52,550 nt of DNA from Planctomycetaceae bacterium (GTDB taxonomy: Bacteria > Planctomycetota > Planctomycetia > Pirellulales > UBA1268): assembly GCA_947449135.1 (NCBI GenBank), contig CANFQO010000016.1:1-52550 (forward strand). The letters run 5' to 3'. A program made the translations under genes and the position numbers. The notes beneath the pieces are model-generated. The model was not told the origin of the DNA, did not search any database, and saw only the letters and a program-made list of their open reading frames with translations. Position 1 is the first letter of the stretch. Each line of letters begins with the position of its first letter. Below are positions 1 to 8,233 of the stretch, piece after piece.

Positions 1-92
1 CCGTAGATGGAGTCGTCGAGATTGATGGCGAAGGCCCGCTGGGCGGTCGGATCGACGGCCTGCATCGGGCCGGACATGGCGAGAGGCTGCAT
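1..92 (-). CDS. N-terminus of a conserved planctomycete protein (partial)
   Basis: An ATG at 92 on the minus strand opens a frame that runs off the left edge; 30 residues are visible. It is preceded by an AGGAAG ribosome-binding site about eight bases upstream. The stretch FAINLDDSIYG resembles the start of a conserved bacterial family whose members continue with a GTFAEIGAGQEVARWFF-type motif and are often (probably wrongly) annotated as TonB-dependent receptor or nucleotidyltransferase. That continuation lies outside the window, so the assignment is from memory of the family and remains tentative. No function is claimed. Confidence 0.5.
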   Translation of the reverse strand, partial: MQPLAMSGPMQAVDPTAQRAFAINLDDSIY

Positions 93-246
93 GGTGGGCT
101 TCCTGGGGCTGACGCACCTCGTCCCGGCGGGATCACGATGATACGCCGTCGTCGGCTCCCATGGCAGGGCGCCCGGTCAGGCCGCCCTCCGGCCGGCGTT
201 CATCACGACTCCGGCATCATGGGTCACGCATCCGGCCCACAAAGCG

Positions 247-278
247 GGCGGGCCGGACGCTGTCGCGCCCGGCCCGCC
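247..278 (-). terminator. Terminator-like hairpin after the YTV gene
   Basis: A perfect 10-bp inverted repeat, GGCGGGCCGG (247-256) and CCGGCCCGCC (269-278), has a 12-base loop. It is flanked by AAAGC on the left and TTTGCTTT on the right. It lies about 50 bases past the stop of the minus-strand YTV gene. The T-tract on the exit side is short, so it may need an additional factor. Confidence 0.6.
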
Positions 279-325
279 TTTGCTTTCTCATGCGTCACCC
301 AGGCCAGCGGCCCGGGTGGGGCCAA

Positions 326-1867
326 CTAGCAGCCCTTCTTGCAGCCCAGACCGTGGCCGAAGAGGCCAGCCTTGCCGGCACCGTTGCCGCCATTGCTGCC
401 CGAGCAGCCGCAGCCGTTGTCGGCCGGGACCTGCTCTTCGACACACTTGCGGACCTGGGTGCAGACCTGCTTCGTGACCTTCTTGGGGACGCGGACGACA
501 TAAGACTCGGTCTTCGTCTCCGAGACGTTGTCGCTGACGCACACCGTGTAGTTGGCGGTCTTCTGGACCGGCACCTTCACCGTGTAGCAGACTTCCTTGG
601 TCCGGGTCTCCGGCACGCACTTGTTCACCGTGTACTCGCGGGTGCGAGTCTCGGTGCGGCACTTCTTCACGCACACCGTACGGGTCCGGGTCTCCGGAAC
701 CATCTTGGTGACGCAGTAGCTGGCCGACCGCTCCTCACAACGCGACTTCTTCACGCAGATCGTCCGGGTGCGGCACTCCGGCACCATCTTCGTGACACAG
801 TAGTTGCGGGTCCGCTCCTCGCAGCGTGACAGCTTCACGCAGTAGTTGCGGGTCCGCTCCTCGCAGCGACTCTTCTGGACGCACACCATCCGCGTCCGCT
901 GCTCGCAGCGGCTCTTCTTCACGCAGTAGGTGTAGGGAACCTGCTCGCACTCGACCTTCCACAGCGTGACCTCGATCTCCTTGGTCTCGCAGGTGGGGAC
1001 CCAGCGACGGCAGCAGACGACCTTCGGGCAGCAGGGATTGCCGGCGGCGTCATACTTGCCGTTGGCGGAAATCTCCTTGGCATCGGTCACCCAGTGGCCA
1101 CCACGGCAGGTCACGGTCTTCGTGCTCTTGACGGGCACGCGCTTCGACACCGTGCGGTAACCGGTCAGCTGCTCGGTGTAGGGCACGTTCACCGTGTAGG
1201 ACTGCTCGATCTGCTCGGTGTAGGGAACGTTGACCTTGTAGGTCGCGGTCCGCTCTTCGGTGTAGGGGACGTTGACCTTGTAGGTCGCCGTCCGCTGCTC
1301 CTTGACCGGCACCATCACCGTGTAGGACTGCTCGACCTGCTCGGTGTAGGGGACGTTCACCTTCCAGCTGTGGGTCCGCTCTTCCTTGACCGGCACGCAG
1401 ACCTTGTAGGACTCTTCACGCTGCTCGGTGTAGGGCACCGACACGTTGTAGGTCGCCGTCCGCGTCTCCGGAACGGTCACGTTGACGGTGTAGTCCACCG
1501 ACTTCGTGCGCTGTTCCGGCACCATCACCGTGTAGTTCCGGGTCCGCTCCTCGATCCGCGGAACCTTCTTGGTCACCGTGAAGGACCGCTCACGCACCTC
1601 GGTCGTCCACTCCGTGGTCTCCACGTCGCGGATTTCCGGCACCATCTTCCACACCTTCACCGTCTTCATGCAGGCGTCGGCAGCGGCACCGTCCGCAGCC
1701 TCGACCACGGCAGCCTCGGCCGCAGCGGCATCGGCACCGCCCACCAGGACGGAGCCCTCGGCCGGAACACTCGTCGCGGCATCCTCACCACGAACGAAAC
1801 CACCCGCGACACACACGCCAGCGGCGGCCACCCACGGCAGGAAGCCGAAAGTCAATCGCTTCTTCAC
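326..1867 (-). CDS. YTV-repeat cysteine-rich surface protein
   Basis: A 513-residue exported protein. The frame is open from 1942, but a GTG at 1867 preceded by GGAGG with a five-base gap is the better start. It is followed at once by a signal peptide (KKRLTFGFLPWVAAAGVCVAG). The middle holds many 12-16-residue units of the form Y-K/T-V-x-VPYTEQ or VPVKEQRT (about residues 70-260). A Cys-rich array of units like CVKKSRCEERTRNY follows (about 300-460), then a Gly/Cys tail ending GCKKGC. These match the planctomycete YTV repeat family, associated with the proteinaceous cell wall; the regular cysteines suggest disulfide cross-linking of extended beta structure. The exact role is unknown. Two inverted repeats lie upstream. 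Confidence 0.85.
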   Translation of the reverse strand: MKKRLTFGFLPWVAAAGVCVAGGFVRGEDAATSVPAEGSVLVGGADAAAAEAAVVEAADGAAADACMKTVKVWKMVPEIRDVETTEWTTEVRERSFTVTKKVPRIEERTRNYTVMVPEQRTKSVDYTVNVTVPETRTATYNVSVPYTEQREESYKVCVPVKEERTHSWKVNVPYTEQVEQSYTVMVPVKEQRTATYKVNVPYTEERTATYKVNVPYTEQIEQSYTVNVPYTEQLTGYRTVSKRVPVKSTKTVTCRGGHWVTDAKEISANGKYDAAGNPCCPKVVCCRRWVPTCETKEIEVTLWKVECEQVPYTYCVKKSRCEQRTRMVCVQKSRCEERTRNYCVKLSRCEERTRNYCVTKMVPECRTRTICVKKSRCEERSASYCVTKMVPETRTRTVCVKKCRTETRTREYTVNKCVPETRTKEVCYTVKVPVQKTANYTVCVSDNVSETKTESYVVRVPKKVTKQVCTQVRKCVEEQVPADNGCGCSGSNGGNGAGKAGLFGHGLGCKKGC

Positions 1868-1895
1868 AGGAACCTCCAGAGAGATAAAAAAACAG

Positions 1896-1909
1896 GCAAA
1901 ACGTTTTGC
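1896..1909. promoter_or_regulatory. 14-bp perfect palindrome, candidate operator of the YTV gene
   Basis: GCAAAACGTTTTGC is a perfect palindrome centred on CG, about 30 bases before the GTG start of the YTV gene. A central CG with A/T-rich arms is the usual form of LacI/PurR-family operators. No regulator gene is seen nearby, so the binding protein is unknown. Confidence 0.45.
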
Positions 1910-2045
1910 GAACACGCCTTCCAGGCGTTGCGTGGAAGCCACCCCCAGTCGGTGAATTTCCTGCGCAAGAGACCTGGCCGAGTCGAGAGCCGCCCATCCC
2001 TACCGACCGCGGAGCCGTACGTGGCGTTTCACCGCGACCGACAGG

Positions 2046-2064
2046 GTTTGCGCGACACGCAAAC
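2046..2064. promoter_or_regulatory. Inverted repeat GTTTGCG-N5-CGCAAAC upstream of the YTV gene
   Basis: Perfect 7-5-7 inverted repeat. Its half-site shares GCAAA with the palindrome at 1896-1909, so both may belong to one control region. It lies between the YTV gene and the zinc-ribbon gene, both on the minus strand. It could be a protein-binding site or a short hairpin. Confidence 0.35.
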
Positions 2065-2100
2065 TCACAGCAGAAGATCGATCTTTCCCCGTCGAAAAAC

Positions 2101-2292
2101 TCAGCCGGGGCGAGATTCGTCGGGTGGCGCAGGTCGTGCCGGAGATGACGGCGGCTGCGGGCATGAAGCGCCTGGTCCCATCGGCCCGCCCTCGCAGCAG
2201 GTTTCGAGGATCATGCCGCACGCCCGGCAGAGCAGCTTGGCGCGGATCTCGAACGTTTCACCCTGACAGACAGGGCAGCGGGGCTGTGTCAT
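2101..2292 (-). CDS. Small zinc-ribbon protein
   Basis: A 63-residue protein. I start it at the ATG at 2292 because the family-like sequence begins there (MTQPRCPVCQGETFEIRAKL), although the frame is open upstream to 2352. CPVC, CRACG and a nearby CC pair form a likely zinc ribbon, followed by a Pro/Ser-rich tail. Short proteins of this type, with FEIRAKL between the cysteine pairs, recur in planctomycete genomes. There is no strong ribosome-binding site. The role is unknown; nucleic-acid or protein binding is typical of such ribbons. Confidence 0.65.
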   Translation of the reverse strand: MTQPRCPVCQGETFEIRAKLLCRACGMILETCCEGGPMGPGASCPQPPSSPARPAPPDESRPG

Positions 2293-2389
2293 GGCCGCGA
2301 TCGTAGCAGGCAACGCGCCCGGCGTGCGATCCTCGCCGCCGAGCTTCAACATCCGTCTCGCGGCCCAAACCGCCGGAGGCGAGAGGCCG

Positions 2390-3187
2390 TCAGCCCACCA
2401 GAATCAGAATCAGCTCTTTGGGCCCGTGGGCGCCGAGCACAAGAATCCGCTCGATGTCGCCGGTGCGGCTGGGGCCGGTGATGAAGGAGAGCATGCTCGG
2501 CAGGTGGCCGTCATGACGGTCCCGCACGGCATGGAGGGCGTCGGCGAGCGTGGCGATGATCTGGTCGACGGTGGCCACGACCACATGCACGTGTGGCAGG
2601 ATCGACAGGGCCCGGCCACCGGAAGTGGCACTCGAGACGAGAATCGAACCGGTCTGGGCGACCAGCGCCTCGCACGACGTGATGCCGGCGTCGCAGGATT
2701 CGAGCGCGTTCTTGTCGAAGTCTGCCGGGTCGACGCGATAGGTCGCGCACGGCACGCCGGCCAGAAGCGGCTCGATGAGCGGGTGCGGGTGCCAGGCCAC
2801 CCGGTGCCAGTCCCGCTCTCGGGCGAGCGTGAAGAGATAGTCGCTAGCGGCGGTGAGGTCGGGCACCTGCTGCACGATCGCCCGGAGCTTGCCGAGATTC
2901 TCGACCAGGAGTTGGAGCCGTTCAGCTGGCGTCTCTCCGCCATCGGGCAGCCACGGCCGGGCCACCTCCTCCGGCAGCACGGTGAGCGTGGGCAGCCCCG
3001 TGGACGCGTGCGCGGACATGACCGTTGCCCCGGATCCGCCGCTGGTCGTCAGCACCGCGGCCGGTGGTCCCACCTGCGCGCGACTGTCCTCGGCCAGACC
3101 GTGCGGGAGCGGTGCGGGCACCCGCAAGGCCTCCTTGATCCGCGCCATGATCACCTCGCGGGCCGACATGCCTGTGGTGTCGCTCAT
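2390..3187 (-). CDS. lutC: Lactate utilization protein LutC (LUD domain)
   Basis: A 265-residue LUD-domain protein, a subunit of the LutABC iron-sulfur L-lactate dehydrogenase complex that oxidises lactate to pyruvate. The ATG at 3187 overlaps the lutB stop by four bases (ATGA) and has a GGAGGAGG ribosome-binding site, which decides against the longer frame open to 3391. The conserved stretch around residues 155-190 (SCEALVAQTGSILVSS followed by LPHVHVVVA) is the LUD signature. Translational coupling to lutB supports a shared complex. It is the last gene of the pair; lutA lies 4.3 kb away on the same strand. Confidence 0.88.
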   Translation of the reverse strand: MSDTTGMSAREVIMARIKEALRVPAPLPHGLAEDSRAQVGPPAAVLTTSGGSGATVMSAHASTGLPTLTVLPEEVARPWLPDGGETPAERLQLLVENLGKLRAIVQQVPDLTAASDYLFTLARERDWHRVAWHPHPLIEPLLAGVPCATYRVDPADFDKNALESCDAGITSCEALVAQTGSILVSSATSGGRALSILPHVHVVVATVDQIIATLADALHAVRDRHDGHLPSMLSFITGPSRTGDIERILVLGAHGPKELILILVG

Positions 3188-4686
3188 GCCTCCTCCTTCC
3201 GCGCGTGAGGGTGCACCGAAGCCGCGGTCGGCTCCAGCGGCTGGCGGCGGTCCCACTGCCGGCGGAAGCTCTGCCGGGGGGCTGCCGGGAGATCGCGCGA
3301 GGCCAGCCAGTCGCGAAGCAGCGGCGGCCGCAGGAGCTTCAGCAGCGGCAGCGTGCGGCGAAACACCGCCCCGCCGAGGCCGAAGAGCCACGGCCGACGG
3401 GCCACCATCACGAACAGTCGGTGCCCGATCTTTTCCCAGGCATTGGGGGCGGTGCGGGCTGCATTGCGGCGGTTATGGAGCAGATGGTGGTGGATGTCGA
3501 TCCGCACCGGACAGGCGTCGGAGCAGGCGCCGCAAAGTGAACTGGCGGCCGAGAGATGGTTCCATTCGGCGAGCCCGCGGAGGTGCGGCGTGATCACCGA
3601 GCCAATCGGGCCCTGATAGGTCGTGCCGTAGGTGAAGCCACCGACATTCTTGAAGATCGGGCAGACATTCAGGCAGGCACCGCAGCGGATGCAGTGGAGG
3701 CTATCCCGTTGCTCGGGGTCCGCGAGGATTGCCGTCCGCGAGTTGTCGAGGAGCACAAGGTGCATTTCCTCGGGGCCATCGGCCTCGCCGGGGCGGCGTG
3801 GTCCCGCATAGAGAGTGTTGTAGCAGGTCATCGGCTGGCCCGCCCCCGCCGTGGCCAGCATTGGCAGCAGCACAGCGAGGTCGTCGAGATGCTCCACCAC
3901 CTTTTCCAGACCGGAGATGGCGATGTGCACCCGCGGCAGTGCCGCCGTCAGTCGTGCGTTGCCCTCGTTTTCCGTGATCGAGATCTGGCCGGTTTCGGCG
4001 ACCAGAAAATTCGCCCCGGTGATCCCGATGTCGGCATCGACATAAAGCCGGCGCATGTGCCGGCGGGCGATCATCGTCAGCTCTTCGGGGCTGTCGGTCG
4101 GCGCCGTGCCGAGATGCTTGCCGAACAGGTCGCTGATCTCGTCGCGGCGGACATGCATGCAGGGAAACACGAAGTGGTAGGGCGGTTCGCCGCGGAGCTG
4201 CTGGATGAACTCCCCCAGATCGCTCTCCACCACGCCGTAACCCTCGGCCTCGAGAGCCGCATTGAGATGGATCTCTTCGCTGGTCATGCACTTGCTTTTG
4301 ATGACCGCCTTCGCCCGGGCCGCCCGCACGAGGTTGAGCACGATGGTTCGTGCTTCTTCGGCGTCCCGTGCCCAGTGCACCGTGCCACCGTTGGCCTCGA
4401 AGTTGGCGACGAACCGCGGCAGCAGTTCATCGAGCCTGTTCACGGCCGACCATTTCGCCAGACTGGCAGCATCGCGGGCATGCTCCCAGTTGCGAAACCG
4501 TGCCTTTTGAAGGTCACGATTGGTGTAATAGCCGCCGAGGGCCTTGCGGACAAAGGCCCGGTGGCCGGTGTCGCGGACATGCTCGGCGGCGTCGTGGAGA
4601 AACTTCTTTTTCGCCAGCCGCGGCAACTCTGCTCCGGGGTCTCCCGAGTGACTTGCGGGCGGGTTGGAAGCGTCGGTGACGATCAT
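3184..4686 (-). CDS. lutB: Lactate utilization iron-sulfur protein LutB
   Basis: A 500-residue iron-sulfur protein of the LutABC/YkgEFG complex. An N-terminal LUD domain covers about residues 60-310. Two ferredoxin-like clusters follow: CIRCGACLNVCP at 332-343 and CGACSDACP at 385-393. Length and architecture fit LutB. The C-terminal 100 residues are Arg-rich with a hydrophobic stretch (about 423-450), as in the family. It is the first gene of a coupled lutB-lutC pair and is divergent from the PilB-like ATPase at 4873. A 9-bp inverted repeat in the shared promoter region is a candidate control site. Confidence 0.92.
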   Translation of the reverse strand: MIVTDASNPPASHSGDPGAELPRLAKKKFLHDAAEHVRDTGHRAFVRKALGGYYTNRDLQKARFRNWEHARDAASLAKWSAVNRLDELLPRFVANFEANGGTVHWARDAEEARTIVLNLVRAARAKAVIKSKCMTSEEIHLNAALEAEGYGVVESDLGEFIQQLRGEPPYHFVFPCMHVRRDEISDLFGKHLGTAPTDSPEELTMIARRHMRRLYVDADIGITGANFLVAETGQISITENEGNARLTAALPRVHIAISGLEKVVEHLDDLAVLLPMLATAGAGQPMTCYNTLYAGPRRPGEADGPEEMHLVLLDNSRTAILADPEQRDSLHCIRCGACLNVCPIFKNVGGFTYGTTYQGPIGSVITPHLRGLAEWNHLSAASSLCGACSDACPVRIDIHHHLLHNRRNAARTAPNAWEKIGHRLFVMVARRPWLFGLGGAVFRRTLPLLKLLRPPLLRDWLASRDLPAAPRQSFRRQWDRRQPLEPTAASVHPHARKEEA

Positions 4687-4752
4687 GCCCCAATCATAGC
4701 CGATGGACGGATTCGGAGGCTGACCCCCGCCGGGCCTCGGGTTCCATAGATT

Positions 4753-4782
4753 TCTTCAGTTCTGGAGGGTAAAAACTGAAGA
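4753..4782. promoter_or_regulatory. 9-bp inverted repeat between divergent lutB and the ATPase gene
   Basis: TCTTCAGTT (4753-4761) and AACTGAAGA (4774-4782) are perfect inverted copies separated by 12 bases. The position between two divergent start codons suggests an operator for one or both genes. A leader hairpin is also possible. Nothing indicates which protein binds. Confidence 0.4.
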
Positions 4783-4872
4783 TACAGCCATGTGCTGTGT
4801 CGTACGGGCGGCCCTGTCGAATGTGCGACAGGCAGCGTGTGGACCCACGGGGTGAGCGGAAAGGCGACAGGT

Positions 4873-6513
4873 ATGTTCTCAGCGGCCGCGATCGACCGCT
4901 TGGTGTGGCTGGGTGTGGCCTGGTTTCTGTTGGCCGCCGCCTGGACAGCGTTCTGCGTTTGGGTTGACACCGATTTCCGGGAGATCCTCGGCGAGGACTT
5001 CCCCTGGTCGTTGCCGTTCGTGGCCGCCGGCGCAGTCTTTTTATTCGTTACCTACCAGTACGGCCTGGGCATGCTGCCACTGTTTCTCGTGGCCTTCCCC
5101 GCCGCATTTCTGGGGTATGTGGCCTTCCGCGACAGCAAGGCCCCGTCGACCCGCAAGATGCTCACCCGGCGGTTCGCCCGCAAGATGACGTTCTTGGCCG
5201 CCACGAGGCTGGGGATGGAAAAAGAGTTTGAGAAGTGGTTTCCGGTGAAACGCGGCGGACATACCGGCCGTGAGGCCGACAACGCAATCATCATCCTGAG
5301 CAAAAATGGCACACCGGTCGATGGTCAGGGAGGTGGTGGGCTCGATCGCGAGGCCTCGCGGGCGATCAAGACCGTGCAGCAGATCTTCGAGAAGGCACTG
5401 GCCATGCGGGCCACCGACATCCACCTCGAGCCCAAGGGGGCCGAGGAGTTGATCGTCCGCTGCCGCATCGACGGCATCCTGCAGAATGTGTCATCGATCA
5501 AGGGGGCGTCCGGCCGGGCCGTGGTGTCGGCGATCAAGGTGTGCTCTGACATGGACATCGCAGAACGGCGGCGGCCGCAGGACGGCACGTTCTCCGTGCT
5601 CAATGCGGGCAAAAAATTCGACGTCCGCGTGGCGTCCGGGCCGACGAATTTCGGTGAAAAAATGGCCCTGCGGCTGCTTGATGCCGACAGCGGCATCATC
5701 AAGGGGGGGCTCGCCTCGCTCGGCATGCGGGAGTCGCTGCTGAAGACTCTGCAGGGGATCGTCCAGCAGCCCCACGGCATGCTGATCGTCTGCGGTCCGA
5801 CCGGCTCCGGCAAGACGACGACCCTCTACGTGGCGCTCGGCGAGATCGATGTGCTTTCCCGCAACATCGTCACGATCGAGGATCCGATCGAATACCAGCT
5901 CGACAACATCTCGCAGACGGCGGTCAACAACGCCGCGGATCTCACCTTCGCGAAGATTCTGCGGTCGGTGCTGCGGCAGGACCCCGACGTAATCCTGGTG
6001 GGTGAGATTCGCGACAAGGAGACGGCCGAGATTGCCATGCAGGCGGCCCTTACGGGCCACTTTGTCTTTACGACATTGCACGCCAACGACACGGCTACGA
6101 CGGTCACGCGTCTGCTCGACATCGGCATCGACACCACGCTCCTCCAGTCGGCCGTGACCGCGGTGCTGGCTCAACGACTCGTCCGCGTGCTCTGCCCCAA
6201 GTGCAAGGAGCCCTATCCGGCTCCGGCTGAATTTCGGCAGAAGGTGGGCGTGCCCGCCGACAAGGAGGTCACGATCTACCGGGAGAAGGGCTGTCCGGCC
6301 TGCCACGGCACGGGCTACAAGGGCCGCACGGGCGTGCATGAACTGCTGGTGTTCAACAGTGCGATTCGCGAACTGCTGGTGGGGCAGCCGTCGATCCAGG
6401 CCATCCGGGCCGCGGCCCGCAAGTCCGGCACGCGGACGCTCCAGGAGGCGGGCATCGCGAAGGTACTGGCCGGGGTGACGAGCCTCAACGAACTGGTGCG
6501 GGTGACCAAGTGA
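4873..6513 (+). CDS. GspE/PilB-type secretion ATPase with membrane-anchored N-terminus
   Basis: A 546-residue ATPase of the type II secretion/type IV pilus assembly family. I prefer the ATG at 4873 (GGAAAGG upstream) over 4792. From that start: Walker A GPTGSGKT at 308-315, Asp box TIEDPIEY near 334, Walker B ILVGEIRD at 374-381, His box TLHAND near 401, and a zinc site from CPKC (441-444) and CPAC (474-477). In place of the usual soluble GspE N-terminal domain it has two or three hydrophobic segments in the first 85 residues, so it may be membrane-anchored. The next gene encodes a CvpA-like membrane protein 40 bases downstream. The DUF1559 pseudopilin at 35890 is a possible distant substrate. 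Confidence 0.88.
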   Translation: MFSAAAIDRLVWLGVAWFLLAAAWTAFCVWVDTDFREILGEDFPWSLPFVAAGAVFLFVTYQYGLGMLPLFLVAFPAAFLGYVAFRDSKAPSTRKMLTRRFARKMTFLAATRLGMEKEFEKWFPVKRGGHTGREADNAIIILSKNGTPVDGQGGGGLDREASRAIKTVQQIFEKALAMRATDIHLEPKGAEELIVRCRIDGILQNVSSIKGASGRAVVSAIKVCSDMDIAERRRPQDGTFSVLNAGKKFDVRVASGPTNFGEKMALRLLDADSGIIKGGLASLGMRESLLKTLQGIVQQPHGMLIVCGPTGSGKTTTLYVALGEIDVLSRNIVTIEDPIEYQLDNISQTAVNNAADLTFAKILRSVLRQDPDVILVGEIRDKETAEIAMQAALTGHFVFTTLHANDTATTVTRLLDIGIDTTLLQSAVTAVLAQRLVRVLCPKCKEPYPAPAEFRQKVGVPADKEVTIYREKGCPACHGTGYKGRTGVHELLVFNSAIRELLVGQPSIQAIRAAARKSGTRTLQEAGIAKVLAGVTSLNELVRVTK

Positions 6514-6553
6514 GAGACTGTTGTTTTCCGGTGACGTGGCAGGCGAGGCGACC

Positions 6554-7516
6554 ATGCTGATGCTTCTGGAACCCCTGTTGGCCGCGAGCGTGCCGCAGCG
6601 GTTTGGCGAACTGCTCGTGGGCGGCATCGTGCTCGCGCTGGTGGCCTATGGCGCGCAGAGCGGTCTGTTCCTGGCGGTGTTGGCTGGCATGCACGCGCTG
6701 GCGTCGCTGGTGGTGGCGCTGGCATTCGCCGAGCCTCTGGCAGCCTTGCTGACGACCTTTGAGCTGCCGCCACTCTATGCGTTTCCGGCGGCCTTTGGCC
6801 TGCTGCTTGCGGGCACGGCCTTCGGCATCCGGCTGCTGGTGGGGGAGTATGTCCCGGCGGACGTGGTGCGGTTTGCACCGCTGATCGACAAGATTGGTGG
6901 CGGACTGGTCGGCGCGGTGGCGGGCATGATCGTTGCCGGCATCTTCCTGATCGCCTGCTCCATCGCGCCGGTTCCCGAGGCATTTCGGCTTGAGGGCTGG
7001 AAGCTGGGAAAATACGACATGGGAAAGAGGCTGCTCACGACATTTGCACGCTGTATCGAACCGGACAACATCAACCGGGAGATCCTGCTCAACGGTGAAC
7101 CGGGAACGGCGGCCCCACCACCGCCACCTCCGGCAGAACCGGAAGGCACGGATGTGGCCACGGAGCAGCCGCCAGCGACGCCAGACCCCGCGACGCCGCC
7201 GGTGATCACTCCCCCTGAGTGGAGCGAACCGTTTGCTGATCTGAATGGCAACAAGACCTGCGATGACGGGGAACCCTACATCGACACCGATAAGAACCAG
7301 GCTTTCACAGCTCGTTTGTCCCATAAGGACGAGAATGGCAACGGCGTTCGTGACATCGGCCTCCTCGAGCGATATCGGATGAACGCCTGGGGCCAACAGG
7401 TGATGTCGATAGTGACCGTGACCTTAAACCTGCCGGCAGCCGACTCGCCGGCTCCGGAGTCAGGCGTTCCGGCGCCGGGCGCGAGCGCTCCGGCACCAGC
7501 GGCTAGCGTTCCGTGA
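6554..7516 (+). CDS. CvpA-like membrane protein with EF-hand-like C-terminal region
   Basis: A 320-residue protein started at ATG 6554. Residues 1-150 hold about four hydrophobic segments in the arrangement of the CvpA (colicin V production) family. A Pro/Glu-rich linker with a run of six prolines follows, then a domain with calcium-loop-like motifs DLNGNKTCDDGE and DENGNGVRD, and a Pro/Ala/Ser-rich tail. The fusion of a CvpA-like core to EF-hand or dockerin-like loops is unusual. It follows the secretion ATPase closely, so a joint membrane or export role is possible. Its 3' end overlaps the convergent lutA by 14 bases. Confidence 0.7.
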   Translation: MLMLLEPLLAASVPQRFGELLVGGIVLALVAYGAQSGLFLAVLAGMHALASLVVALAFAEPLAALLTTFELPPLYAFPAAFGLLLAGTAFGIRLLVGEYVPADVVRFAPLIDKIGGGLVGAVAGMIVAGIFLIACSIAPVPEAFRLEGWKLGKYDMGKRLLTTFARCIEPDNINREILLNGEPGTAAPPPPPPAEPEGTDVATEQPPATPDPATPPVITPPEWSEPFADLNGNKTCDDGEPYIDTDKNQAFTARLSHKDENGNGVRDIGLLERYRMNAWGQQVMSIVTVTLNLPAADSPAPESGVPAPGASAPAPAASVP

Positions 7517-8231
7517 CCATGCCGGCCAGCACCTCGGCCAGATGGACCGTGCGGGCCTGTCTGCCGTTGCGTGCGAGCCAGCCGTCGAGCTGGAGCTGGC
7601 AGCTCGGGTCGCTCGACACGATGTAGTCGCAGTCGGTGCGGGCGAGCGAGCCCCCCTTCACCTCGGCCATTGCCGTCGAGATCATCGGAAACTTCACGCT
7701 GAAGAGTCCGCCGAAGCCGCAGCAGCTCTCCGGCTCGTCGCACTCGACCAGTTCGAGATCGCGGACGGCCCGCAGGAGTTGCCTGGGCTCCTCCTTGACT
7801 CGAAGTTCGCGGAGGCCATGGCAGCCGTCGTGGTAGGTGACGCGATGGGGGAACCTGGCCCCGACATCCGTGACCCCAAGTTTCTTGACAAGGAACTCGC
7901 TGAATTCGAAGGTCCGCGCTGCCAGATCGAGGGCGGCTGTTTCGTGGGGTGTGCCCTCGAGCAGTTCTGGATAGAAGACCCGCATCATCGCCACGCAGGA
8001 GCCGCTCGGTCCCACCACCGCCTCGGCGCCGGCGAAGACCTCCAGCGCGTGGATGGCCACGGCGCGGGCCTCGTCCCAGTAGCCGGCGTTGAAGCTTGGC
8101 TGGCCGCAGCAGGTTTGGGCAGAGCGAAATTCGACCGAGTGGCCAAGTCGCTCAAGCACGCGGGCCACCGCCAGCCCCACCTGCGGGGTCATCTGATCAA
8201 CGAAGCAGGGGATGAAGAGGCTGACGTTCAT
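7503..8231 (-). CDS. lutA: Lactate utilization protein LutA (CCG-domain)
   Basis: A 242-residue protein with two cysteine-rich CCG domains: CCGQP at 41-45 with TGP-like GPSGSC following, and DGCHGLRELRV near 135 with ESCCGFGG at 168-175. This is the architecture of LutA/YkgE, the Fe-S subunit of the lactate oxidation complex related to the GlpC/HdrB CCG proteins. Unusually it is not next to lutB-lutC but immediately downstream of sucD on the same strand, separated only by a REP-like palindrome. The start ATG at 8231 abuts that palindrome. Confidence 0.88.
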   Translation of the reverse strand: MNVSLFIPCFVDQMTPQVGLAVARVLERLGHSVEFRSAQTCCGQPSFNAGYWDEARAVAIHALEVFAGAEAVVGPSGSCVAMMRVFYPELLEGTPHETAALDLAARTFEFSEFLVKKLGVTDVGARFPHRVTYHDGCHGLRELRVKEEPRQLLRAVRDLELVECDEPESCCGFGGLFSVKFPMISTAMAEVKGGSLARTDCDYIVSSDPSCQLQLDGWLARNGRQARTVHLAEVLAGMVTER

Positions 8232-8233
8232 GG

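Noticed and set aside
161-2266. Plus-strand frames across the YTV gene rich in HLRGVGDVHL-like repeats
   Set aside because: The repeats are the reverse-strand reflection of the YTV repeats; the minus frame has a signal peptide, ribosome-binding site and family match.
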